A DNA stretch of 64,000 nucleotides. It comes from Cheilinus undulatus (lineage: Eukaryota > Chordata > Actinopteri > Labriformes > Labridae). Position numbers and translations under genes: made by a program. The notes under the pieces are model-generated. The model worked only from the letters and a program-made list of their open reading frames with translations, did no database searches and had not been told where the DNA came from. This document shows, in pieces, positions 46,801-57,799 of this stretch. The DNA lies in the NCBI RefSeq assembly GCF_018320785.1, contig NC_054877.1:10249030-10313029 (forward strand), given 5' to 3'. Every line of letters starts with the position of its first letter. The stretch's first letter is position 1.

Positions 46801-49800
46801 AATAATGATCAAACCAACTGACTGTTTCGATAGACCGATACAGATGATGTTGCGTAACACTAAGATTCTTTTTAGCACTTGCTGTTTACAGATTAAGACT
46901 GATGTTCTTGTGGTAATAAACTTTTTTTTTTGTTTATTTATCAGTCCTGAGGGAGTTGCTGTTACCAGTGGATTTGTTGGTATGAATGTGCTGATATGGA
47001 CATATGTATACAAAGACAATTGTCTAAAGAATGTCTGATTAGTTTTAGATTTTAGAAGCCATGCTTCAGTCTATGAGCCCATGATCAATAAAATCTGTAG
47101 CTACATGTACCCTGGGACAACTACACACTCCAAACCGACCTTTAGGGAAAAAAAATGTGAGGCACATGGTAAGAAAACACATGAACATCTACACTGTCTC
47201 ATTTTACATCGATAAAACCGTGATGATTGTATATTACTGAGCTTTTGTTGAATCTGTTGTCATATAAAAAGTTAACATATCAGTGCATGACTGCTTCTTG
47301 TCTTTTAAATTTGAAGTTTCAGCTTCTTCAGTCCTGGATTTGTTGCTCTACACAACACTACAGAATCACTTCTCTACCTAAAGCAATTACAAAGCTAGAA
47401 CAGGATTGTGCATTTAAACTGTTACAGGACAGTTTTAGTCATAGGTGGTTGTCTTTAATTGTACTTTTTTTCTTCAGTAATATTTGTTTGAATGTATTTT
47501 GTCTGAACATCCCTTCCCTGGACTTCAGTTTGTTGATTTCATCTTTAAATTTTAATCTCTGTCTGAACAACAAACTTACTGTTAAGGCATAAAGAAATCT
47601 GAAGCCTTGTAACTTCAGGAAGGATGTAAAAGAGCTGACTGATGCCTTTGTACAATGTCAAATGAAAATCTAATCTCTGAAAGAGCAGCAAAATATTTTA
47701 AACAAAACCTCCAATGCATCCTTCATCAGTGTGCATAAAAGAGACAAAAAAGCAACAAAAGGTGACAAAATTAAAGAGTTTGAGGAGTTTTGAAGCCATA
47801 AAAATGTTGGAGTGGTTTTAAACTATCTATGAACTAAATCCTGCACTCAAACAAAAAGGTAATGGTTAAAAAAATAAGTGAATTCTGTTTTAGCAGTACA
47901 GTTTAGACTAACACAGTATCTTTCCTGTGGGAAAAACTTGTTTTGCACCACGCAGTGATGTCCAAAGAAACAAAAGCTGGTATTATCTGCTTTCCCTCCT
48001 CCATGCAGAGACTCTCCACTGGTGACTCTGCTGAAATGTGTGCAGAGTGAGAGTGCAGCCTTTAGCTGGAGCTCTGGTTAAAAGGCCAAATCAAAGTGTA
48101 TGAATACAAATCAGCTGTTGCATAACAGTGGGTAACACTGGCGGCTCTGTGCTGCTTTCACTGCAGGTATGGGACACAGAGTAAGCAGACACAGACTCAG
48201 TGTGTGCACGTGTACGTGCATCTGTGGAAAGCAGCAGCATACGTTTACTCAAACGCTACGCTCTAATAAGACGTTATGATACTTTTAATTCACTTGAGTT
48301 TGCCATCCTGGGACAGTTCTTTTCTGTGGTAGTTCATGAGAAATATGGTAGATATGTTAGCTATACTTCAACCAAGTGCTCTAAACATCATGTTTATTTA
48401 AGTGTTACATGGTTAATGCCTGTTAAATAGTGCCATTGTTAGTAAAACATGCATTGTATTATACAGCATTGCTACTCATACTAAAAGAGATATTCTGAAT
48501 TTTATCAATCACTGAATTATTAATGCACACATAAACAGCATCCATGTTCATGTATGCACTCAGAAATATAGTAAATTATACACACATTAACTAGTTAACT
48601 CATAAACTGTAGAAAATACATGACCAAGCCTCAGTGATGGCAGCCATACTAAAGGTGGCTTCTGAGCAGTGTTAATGGCAGCTGTTTGAATTGAGTCTAT
48701 ATTAAAGTGCTGTTTAGTTTGAGTCTCATAGTAGGCATTTTCACTCTTGAAAGTTTTAATTTGGTTTTAGTCAATAAGAGTGATCACAATTTAGTCTTCA
48801 CTTTTGCTTAAAACAAGATCTTTTTTAAACTAGTTTGATTAGCCATATTGTAAAATTTATATTACATGTGAAACATAAGAAATAAGAAACAAGAGAGCAC
48901 TAAAAAGTCAAATGTTTGATAACACAAGGGTCAGATGAATTTTGACTTGTCCATTGAGCTCTGTGATTTTGTTAAAGTGAAATGAGATGCTAAAAAGGCA
49001 GAAAATATTTACATTTACAGGCCTCCTAAGTTGTCTGTTGTGCCATTTCGCAAGTGCAGTGCATGGTGGGAAACTCATCATATTCCTTGGTTTCAAGTGT
49101 GGTCCTGAAAAATCTTCATTTCAAGGGCCCTTAGCCCTAGCCCTAGATTCAAAAGAGAGTTGGGACACCCCTTCACCTGACGTGAACGCCAATACCAAGG
49201 GGTAGGGCTAAGACAAGGGCCAAAAATGGGATTGACCCTTAGTCTTCATTATGGATAGAAGGAAGCCGACTCATAGATTTAATCAACAAACTTGATATTA
49301 TTTCTGAGTCCTTTCCACAGTGGCTGCTGTATTAAAACACTGTCTAAAACTAACTTTAGATCAGCTTAGAAACAGACAGAGTCAGGTCTTCAGCCTTCAG
49401 ACTAACAGCTGCATCACACTGGCTTGCAGATCTATCAGCCATGTCTTTGATAAAGCTTGAATCAATACCCATTTAAAGACCAAAATACTTTACCTGTGAA
49501 AAAATGACCCTTATATAGAGAGCGCTAATGAAGGCATTAGGTATTCCAAACAAAATCCTTTTTTTAAATCAGACTGTTAACATGTTTATTTCTGCTGTAA
49601 AATCAGCATTTTAATGAAGGATGTGTGAGTGAATTTCACTGCTTCTGCAGACAGCCTCTAGTGGACCTTCATGGAACTGCAGTTTTTTTTTTTTTTTTTC
49701 AATTTAAGCTTTGGCTTCATTTTTCAACCACAAACTCAATATCATTAAAAAAAATAAAACTACTTTATATGTCTAGATAATGAAACACTAATTTAGAGAG

Positions 49801-50229
49801 GCTGTAAATATTATGTTCCAGCTTTACCAGGCTTGTTTTGCTAAATACCATAAGGCTAAATATTACACACTGCACCATAAATTAAGAACTAAAATTGTCA
49901 CCTGGTGGTTACATGCCTCCATGACACAAGATTGATAGACAGCAAAAGAGTTGAGTGAAGAATTTATATGGCTGCATGCATTAATGCATTAACTGCAATT
50001 AATGAAGGTCCATAATTTGTGACTAATTTCTTTTTATTGCACCGACTACATGTTTTATTGTCCTTTTTAGCTCACTTTGGTTAAGCCACTGCAGCGTCTC
50101 CCTGCAGCCACAGTGATGTAAAATAGGTTTGCCACTGTTCCTTAATGTCTCATTCCACTGTAAAACCTCACAGACAGCTCAGTGGACAAGTCTTAAGTCC
50201 TCTTGACCTTGTGTTATCAAATATTTACC
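46801..50229. other. Non-coding intergenic interval
   Basis: No gene or clear element. A poly-T run lies at 49683-49699. The phrase at 49662-49680 ('cctctagtggaccttc') reads CCACTAGAGGC on the minus strand and resembles a CTCF core. Open frames are short and unsupported. Confidence 0.4.
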
Positions 50230-51000
50230 TTTTTATTGTTCTCTTACTTTCTTTTTAATCCATACCAAGTTCCTTTTTCAGTGGTTGAGTTCATCTCATT
50301 ACCTTTGACTCGAAGGCAAACAGGAAGCCAGTTTAACCCATACATCAGAAACACAGACTTATTTAATGGAAGGTGGAAAGCTCCTTTCTACTCCCACATC
50401 TCCATGGTGCATGATGAGCAGACATTTGATTATGTTAAATCAAATCTCCCAGTGAGAGTAATGGACACCAGCAGACTAAACAAGCTGATCAGCAAAGCTG
50501 GTGGATGATGATGTGGGGGTGGTGTCAGAGCTAATTTCCATCAACGTCTCCCCCTCACTCCATGGTACACTGGTAAACCAGGAGTACATTTAATGCTAGA
50601 CTGATTCCACTACGATGCACCACAGAATGACACTGGAGGTCATTCCTGTCTGTGACCATCAGACCGTACCAGTCCTGTCGTATTTTACACTTGACAACTG
50701 TAAAGTCCTCCATTATTTGTCATTAATTTAAAACCAGGCAAACTGAATCTAACTTGAACAATAGTTTGTCCAACAACACTACTGTGCAGTACTTTGACCA
50801 CAGTAAAATATCTCTAACGTCTAATACTGTGCTTTTGCATTTACATTTATTGTTGTATTTTTTAAACTTTGCACTTTTGTACATGGCTTATTTCTTTTGT
50901 ACCCTCTGCTAGTTACACTTTCAGCTTTTTCTCCCTTTTTATGTTAGTTGATATTTTATTCATATCCCATTTCCTTCAGCTACAGTATATTGTGTTTAAA
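50230..51000 (+). mobile_element. LINE 3' fragment
   Basis: The plus strand encodes …VKSNLPVRVMDTSRLNKLISKAGG (to 50505) and, after a stop and frame change, FNARLIPLRCTTE and SFLSVTIRPYQS. This matches the C-terminal order of a fish LINE type (SRLNKLIKKAG … F..RL…RC.TER…SFLP.AI). It is a 5'-truncated, decayed copy. Confidence 0.65.
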
Positions 51001-51299
51001 AGCAACTGTAATGCCTGAATTTCCCACTGTGGATTACAAAGGTACTTCTTATTGTGGATCTGTGATCTGATCTTCAGTGACTAATATTCTATCACCTTTG
51101 TCAAGCTAAAACGTTATTCTAATAAGCCAAGAGTGTGTCCAGAGGATGTCTACAGATCAGGCCAGCTAGAAACAACTTCTACTTTAATAAGTTTTTCAGG
51201 CTTGTTGCAGGCTGCTTGTAGCTAACTTTGCATTGTACATTTGCTTTCATTCAAACTGAATATTAGGATTTCTGACAACTTTTTAAGTCATCAAAAATC

Positions 51300-51428
51300 A
51301 AGCTAAGCTCCTCTTTGAGAATCGTGCCTTCAGGCGCCTTTGCTGTGGAGAGGATGCAGCTGCCTTGAGGCTCTGTATGGCCCATTAAGCTGGGCAGGCA
51401 TTACATGTGCCCAGGTGACCCTCTATCA
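51300..51428 (-). pseudogene. Left half of a coding-like fragment split by hAT
   Basis: On the minus strand, directly continuous with 53633-54025 once the hAT element and one target copy are removed. It encodes short pieces such as MGHTEPQGSCILSTAKAPEG with stops, so it is decayed. The original gene is not recognised. Confidence 0.3.
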
Positions 51429-52627
51429 CAGTGGTACTCAACCTTTTTCTACCAAAGAGCCACATCGTCAAGAAAAAAATTTAGTGAGAGCCACAATACA
51501 AATCGGGAATGTAAGGTAGATAATAGATCAGTTAATCTGTAGTTGAAATGAAATAAAACTGTGGATTCGTGGATAATTATGAGGTTAATGAGATACAAAT
51601 GTCTGTGTAGAGTCAGAAGAACCAATCTGTCACTGATAATAAGCATATATATTTTATTTATCACTGACACCAGGCTAAAACCTTGTATCTCAATTTTTCA
51701 AGATTTTAATTTTTTTTTATAAATAATATTTATATCATTTTTATAAATTACAAACTTTTCATTCCCTGAAAAGTGGTCATTTTGGAGATCACAGTCTTTA
51801 GCCCAACACCATGTTATGAAAGCTCCACCTGGCCTAAAGATTTTTTAAGATATTAGAATGTGCTGAGTTTGAGCTCTGAGATGCTTTTCAAAGAAAATGA
51901 TGAATGATGGTTGGCTATTTGAGTATTTATATCTCACATTGGGGCATTTACTGGAGTTCTGTGGCTTTATTAACATAACAGAGATCCTTTCTATTTTTTT
52001 CCACTCATTATTAATCCTTTAGTAAAAGGGAGAGGGGCCTAATATTGGTCTTTGCCCTTGGCCTCCAAATGACTAAAACCAGCCCTGCCTCACACCTGCA
52101 GCTCTCCAGACACCCTGCCTCATTTTGGAGCTGTGGTTTTATATTTCTGCTCTTTTGACAGTATTTATGAAAATTAGTGCATTAAAGATCAAATAAAACA
52201 CTGTTTGGACAACTTTCACTAGATATGACGTTATCTCCACGTGTAATCCCTGTGTGTTATGCTCATTGATGACGCGCATCGGCGTAATTGTCATAAGATC
52301 TGGGTGTGAGAGAGCATCGGCAGGCGTTGCTGGAGAAAAAGTTTAAAACGAGGAAATGGGAAGCTTCAATTTGAACGTAAGACAGCAGACCTCAATGCAG
52401 AGGTTGCGCTGGACTTTTTTGTTGTCTGTCACTTCTTTAAAATCCTGCTGGATCCATCCTGACAGAGAGCTTCATACAGCACACACTCATGCGTCACAGC
52501 ACTGAGACAAGTTGGAGAGATGGAGAACAACTTTTTAATTCTGTCTGTGAGTAGGTTACAAACGTATGCCTTTATCTGTTATATTTCCATGACTGATATC
52601 ATGGAAACCATGGTGTTAAAGTGAGGT

Positions 52628-52661
<34 letters not shown>

Positions 52662-53624
52662 GGGGGTGAGCGAGCAAGAGAGAATAAAGCAACAGGCGCT
52701 GATCTGAATCATCAACCACCCATCTCTCTGTTATATTTCCATGGTTGAAATCCATGATAAATGAGCAAACTTTTGGTGTTTGAAGTGAGGTTTTGGTGGT
52801 GAGCAAGTGAGGTGGAAGCAGCGGGAACTGTTTTGATTCATCAGTCACCTTGGACACATACGAAATTTCACATAAAATCGAACCTGTTACAGAAAAAAGG
52901 GGAAATAAAATGACAATTTCAGCATCAGTGTGCAGACATGATTAGAACAACATGAAACAGGCTCACTGTGCAAAGACCTCTGCATGCCGACCTGTGCACT
53001 GAAACACCTGCAGTAGGCCGCAGCAGCCTCTCTCTGTGCTGTCAGCACGGAGGCCGACGCGCTTTCATTAATCTGCGATGTTGAGGTCAGGGAGAGAGCC
53101 CACTGGCTACAAGATTTTTAATAGATTAAATAACTTCCTTGATAGTCCATGTTTGCTAGATGGAAAAGGTACATCTGTCTGTGTGTGTGCGCTGAGATGC
53201 AGGCCCATCCTCATCATTCCAGCCCGTCAAAATGACGGAGAGCCTTCAGAATTCTCTGACATCCTTCAAAAAAATCAGTGAGGAGAATATTCGGTTAACG
53301 CGACCGCTGCCTCAATGAATGAGCTTACTGAAGACGCACCACCCACGGACTTCCTCTGTGCTCTCCTCTTACACACACTTCTCCGACAGTAATATATGGA
53401 TTTAAAATAATAATCATTTAAATTTGGAAGTTAAAGCCTGTCTTCTTGTGTGGGAAGCAGATTTATTGATGTGACTTACCATGAATCTTTACTGATGACA
53501 GAGTGTACCTTCATAAATGTTTTTAGTTAAAGGTTTTTTTTGTTTTTCAAGTAAACCTTAAAAGAGCGCAACTGGTCACTAAAGAGCCACATGCGGCCCG
53601 CGAGCCACGGGTTGAGTATCGCTG
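51429..53624. mobile_element. hAT element, 2.2 kb, with 8-bp TSD
   Basis: The ends read CAGTGGTACTCAACC (51429) and GGTTGAGTATCGCTG (ending 53624), with an exact 8-bp duplication CTCTATCA at 51421-51428 and 53625-53632. The sub-terminal 'aagagccacat' at left and 'gagccacatgcggccc' at right are typical of this hAT group. No continuous transposase frame is seen in the interior. A (GA)n run lies at 52631-52658, and 'tctctctgttatatttccatgg' phrases repeat at about 52575 and 52723. Confidence 0.9.
52631..52658. repeat. (GA)n microsatellite
   Basis: About 14 GA units inside the hAT element. Confidence 0.9.
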
Positions 53625-53632
53625 CTCTATCA

Positions 53633-54025
53633 TCTTCCTCAGGCACCTTAGCCACAATTTCAGCGTTGCGACCAGAAGCCGGTCACTACCAGAGAAATGG
53701 GCATTTCTGAAAACCCTGCAGCCTCCAGCATCCCCTTACAAGTACACGGTCAATTTCCTTCTTCATGCCACCATCACTGAATACCAAGTCCAGCGCCATG
53801 AATCGGGTCTCTGGAACCACGACCCAGTAATCCTCAAGCTCCGACTGCTGGCAAAATCAAGGAGCAGTGAGGAGCTTTTATTTTGCTATCCAGAGCTAGA
53901 GTAGGTGGTCCAACACATTCCTTATATGCCTCCCTGTCAGTGTCAGTGGTAGCATCGAAGTCAACGAGAGTGAACAAGGAATTGCTCCTGTGGACCACAT
54001 ACCGCGGAGTTGTCTGGTGTAGAAC
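53633..54025 (-). pseudogene. Coding-like fragment, frameshifted, origin unknown
   Basis: On the minus strand it reads VLHQTTPRYVVHRSNSLFTL, then VDFDATTDTDREAYKECVGP and PTLALDSKIKAPHCSLILPAVGA in one frame, ending in a stop. It continues in another frame as LEDYWVVVPETRFMALDLVF and SDGGMKKEIDRVLVRGCW. The switch of frame without loss of coding character is what a single indel in a former gene would leave. It could be a processed pseudogene, part of a retroelement or a decayed host gene; I cannot assign a family. It is bordered on one side by the hAT element and on the other by the 'gactaaaact' element at 54029. Confidence 0.4.
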
Positions 54026-54028
54026 CAG

Positions 54029-54580
54029 TGTTAATTTCGACGACTAAAACTATGACTAAAACTATTCGTCGACAGCCTTTTTTTCAATGACAAAAACTAG
54101 ACTAAAACTAACAAAAATAGACCTGTGATGACTAAAACTGAAAAAAACTAAGTTTCATTTTTGTCAGAATCACTAAAACTAGACTAAAATATAATTTAGT
54201 TTTCATCTGACATTCAAAATCTGTGATATTTCTCCCCTGTGGGTAAATCTGTCAAAAAACAACGCATCTGTAGCTATTCTGCCTCTCAGCTGTAGAAAGC
54301 AGGGACCCCAGGTTTGGCAGAGTGCAGAGAACACACTACCATGGTTTGGTATCAAATTTAGGCAAGAAAAAAATGCTTGGACTAAAAGCAAAGACTAAAA
54401 TGTGAGGACTTTTTATGGACTAAAACTAGACTAAAATGTTTTGACTTTTCGCCAACTAAAATTAGACTAAAAGTAAAAAGGGTAGAAATGACTAAAATGT
54501 GACTAAAACTAAAATGCATTTCATTTGAAGACTAAAACTAAGACTAAAATTTAAAATAGCTGCCAAAATTAACACCGTGT
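54029..54580. repeat. Dispersed 'gactaaaact' element, copy 2
   Basis: Begins GTGTTAATTTCGACGACTAA and ends CCAAAATTAACAC, giving short inverted ends. Its interior blocks match 2762-3240, including 'agaaagcagggaccccagg' at about 54294 and 'gaggactttttatggac'. It is slightly longer than copy 1. Confidence 0.65.
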
Positions 54581-54589
54581 GTAGCTCAA

Positions 54590-56825
54590 TGAATGGATCC
54601 ATCTGGCACAGCGCTTAATGACAAGCCTTACGTCTGATATTAAGGGAGCCAACCACCAGCCAAACACAGAGCACATTTTAAGCAATTGATATTAGAAACA
54701 AAAATCTAGATGACTTTGCAGATGCCTCTCCAGACAAAATGAACTTTAGTGGCTCATTAGTTGTATTTAATGGCTGCCAGCACTTTCTTAGGGTGTTAAT
54801 GTCTGAAAATTTGCTTTGGAATTTTCTTTTTATGAAATGAAAATAAAGAGTAATACTTTTAGTTTCATGTTACGGTTGCATGAAGGTTTTGGTTGTCCCC
54901 AGAAGATATTCAGGCCTCTAATGGGCCTGCAGCACTCTGAAGTTTGGGAAAGGCTGGTCTGTAGTTTAGTGTTAGTCATAGAAATGCTAAGTGAATTTAA
55001 AAATAATAATAAATGTCATTCATTCTTATGTGAGTGCACACACTTCAGGTCACTCCTACATAAGTCACTGCCTCATCTAGACCACCCCTGTCGAGAATCT
55101 CTGACTACGCCACCAGTGAGCGCAGACATGCGTCGGTTTCCCACAGCTCTCTTTCATTTTCCACTCCAGTATGTCGGCGTCAGCTGAGGACAAACTTTGT
55201 TCAGTCACCCTTTGTTAGAACTAACAAGATTATCCTTGAACTTTGTAAGTTCAAACAAAGAATCTTAACTCCTAATTTTCTGTGGATAAACTGCATCTAA
55301 AAGTCTATTATAAATACTCTTAAGAGGAAATACAGCTTGTTTGTTTTCTCTCTGGGACTGTGGTGTTGTGAAGGGTAATAACTGCATGTCTAGGTGTGGG
55401 TAAAGTCAGGCCTGTTCTGTGGCTTCTCATATTCCTGTATGGCGCGTTTTACTGCTGAATAGTTCTCTCAATGTGTCGGTAAGTTTTCCTGTTGTGAGTT
55501 CACATGGTTTACTAATCATCCCAATGAAGAGAGAGTTTTATTACAGGTAGGAAAAAGACACAAAGAAATTATGAGGTGGAAGGGAGAACTAAGGAGGCTT
55601 TAGAGACTGTTCTAGTAAACTTTAATTTTTGAGTTATTAAGTTCAGGTAGAGATTCCTTGAAGACTATCTAACTCACTAACTCTAAATGTTTGATTCCTG
55701 CTTGACTTTTTGGCCACCATCATTTTGAAATGCACTGTTTTGTTTGTTTTTGTCAGACAGCCACACAAATGAACCGTTTCCATCTCTCTATCATGAATTA
55801 AATAGCATTTTACCACATACAGGAAACATTTTGAATACACGTTCCTTGTACTCCTATCTAATTGTTCTTTGTTTACACTTTCGCTAATTCTTACAGATGA
55901 TACACATTTGAATCCACTGAACTTCCTAATAAAAAAATACAACATATAACTGCGTGGGTCTCCAGATGTGCTCATGGAGGTATTGCATCAGCACCAAAAG
56001 AAACAAGACCACGTTGTGATGAATGCTGCTACATTCAAGTACTGTGGGAAATTCCAAAGTTGTTCCATCCATGTGGTCACATAGGTTCCAAAATGAATAA
56101 TGGCTTATTAGACCGGATTATTGTAGGACTTGTCTGAGATCTGTGAAACAGTTGGCTTTTATTGTGTCTGGTTTAAGTGTTGGCTACAAGTTTTACACGT
56201 CTTTACTTTTCAGTTCTGTTCAGTTCTGCTGTGCCTTTTTTTTAATGAATGCTTACTGAGCCAACAGCAAAACTTAAGAATACTTTTTCATCCTTTTACA
56301 CTTAAAAATATCAACCCAGACTGTTTTAGGGCCTTTTAAGGAATGCTGAGTTTTGCCCCTGCACTCTTTGAATGATTTCACAGAAAATGATAAACTACTT
56401 TTCAACTAGCATTTTAATAATGTGTGGTAACAATCAATGAAGTCAAGCATATTTCAGTAGTAATGCCATTACTTGTGTCGCTAAATGAGCACCCTATATC
56501 ATACTAATAAAGAGAGCTCAGAGGTTTGTGAGTATGACAGTGAATAAGTAAGCTAATGATTTTGAAACACTTTTTTTTTTTTTTTTTTTTTTTACCTGAG
56601 GCAGTGGCAGGCTCAGGATGTTTGAGGGGCATGGGTGAAGATGATAAAAAGGGGCACCACCATTTAAATTTTGTCAAACATTTAATGTGAAATAGTAATA
56701 AATCCAGGTTAAGATGAAACTTTTTTTTAAATTAGGATGGATGCATGGATGGATGCTTTATTAATACTGTGTGGGAAGTTCAAGATGGGGGGGCACCCAG
56801 ATTTAAACTGAGGATCTCTTGACCT
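54590..56825. other. Non-coding intergenic interval
   Basis: No gene or clear element. There is a poly-T run of 23 at 56571-56593. Confidence 0.4.
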
Positions 56826-57125
56826 CTACACCAAGGTTATAATAGTTTTGGGTTTTTCAGTAGTTCAGTAAGTGTTATACAAACATCAAAATTACATCAA
56901 TAAATTGAAGTGAAGAGCCCTTTTGGGTCAGTTCCCTGAAGAGTATCCCAGATTGATTAAAAAACTAAAACTAACACTAAAACTAATAAAGACTAAACTA
57001 AAATGAAGCATTTTTGCAAAATAAAAAGTAAACTAAACTAACAAACCAGCCATAAAAACTAAATAAAACTAAACAGAAATTTAAAACAAAAGGTAAAAAC
57101 TAAATGAAAATGAAAACTACTGAAA
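56826..57125. repeat. 'actaaaactaa' repeat related to fish dispersed elements
   Basis: Starts near 'caaggttataatagttttgg' and holds 'aaactaaaactaacactaaaac' and many 'aactaaa' phrases to about 57110. It is related in style to, but not alignable with, the 'gactaaaact' family. Confidence 0.45.
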
Positions 57126-57469
57126 AATCTCAATCTTTTCAATCTTGCATTTCATCCACTGAGAGGGAAGACAGCCCTAGTTTTCATGCATTTTCCATTT
57201 AAGCGCAGTCTAGAGATACATCGTCATATATCCACTCAGAGGGCACTGAGACAAATTTTGTCCACATAGAGGGCCCTTAAGAGGGCAATATGTTTATGTT
57301 TGTCTCTTTCTTTTCTTTCTTCTCTTCATTCTTTCTACAGTCTAGGTTTGTATAGAGAGGACACCAATAAGGGCTCTTCGTCAAATTGTAACTATTCAGA
57401 AGTCACTTAAGAAGGCACTTTGTCAAATTTTGTTCACTTAAAGCAGTTACTTAAAGCAAGGAACACTGT

Positions 57470-57770
57470 TGTGTAAGTCTAAGTGTGCGGTGAAAATTTG
57501 TGCGTCTTGAATTGTTTCTTCCGTTGCGTATCGCCACACTTGAACGCATCGCCGGAGACCACACCAGAGCATCAGAAGCTCAACGCCTGCAGTCCAGCCA
57601 ATCAGAGTCTCTGTCTGGTTGTGACGTAAAGGTAGTGTGGCAGTCATGTTGTAAAGGGGTGGGGGTGTAAACCTAAAACCGGTCTCTCCATCAGGAAACC
57701 CAGAGAATAACCTTGATCCTGGTCTCAGAACAACACGGAAGCCTGTCGACCAGCAACATCACGTTTCATC
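57470..57770 (+). promoter_or_regulatory. pnp promoter region and 5' UTR
   Basis: CpG density rises sharply from about 57480 and stays high to about 58320, in contrast to the AT-rich flanks. This points to a CpG-rich promoter around exon 1. A half CRE (TGACGTAA) lies at 57622-57629. No TATA box is evident. The transcription start is not determined; 5' UTR sequence probably lies in 57640-57770. Confidence 0.5.
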
Positions 57771-57799
57771 ATGCTAGCCATGTCCGAGTCTGCGCCTGG
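57771..57799 (+). CDS. pnp: pnp coding exon 1
   Basis: Short exon MLAMSESAP plus two bases, donor GTAAGT at 57800. There are two in-frame ATGs (57771 and 57780). The first has A at -3 and is taken as the start; the second has G at -3 and is also plausible. The frame joins exon 2 as …G-D-S-Y-E-E. Confidence 0.75.

Noticed and set aside
50203..50508. 101-codon frame considered as a host gene exon
   Set aside because: Its C-terminal phrases and the sequence after it match the end of a fish LINE, so it is listed as a LINE fragment.
52579..52857. 92-codon minus-strand frame inside the hAT element
   Set aside because: Considered as a transposase remnant, but it runs through the (GA)n microsatellite and has no hAT motif.
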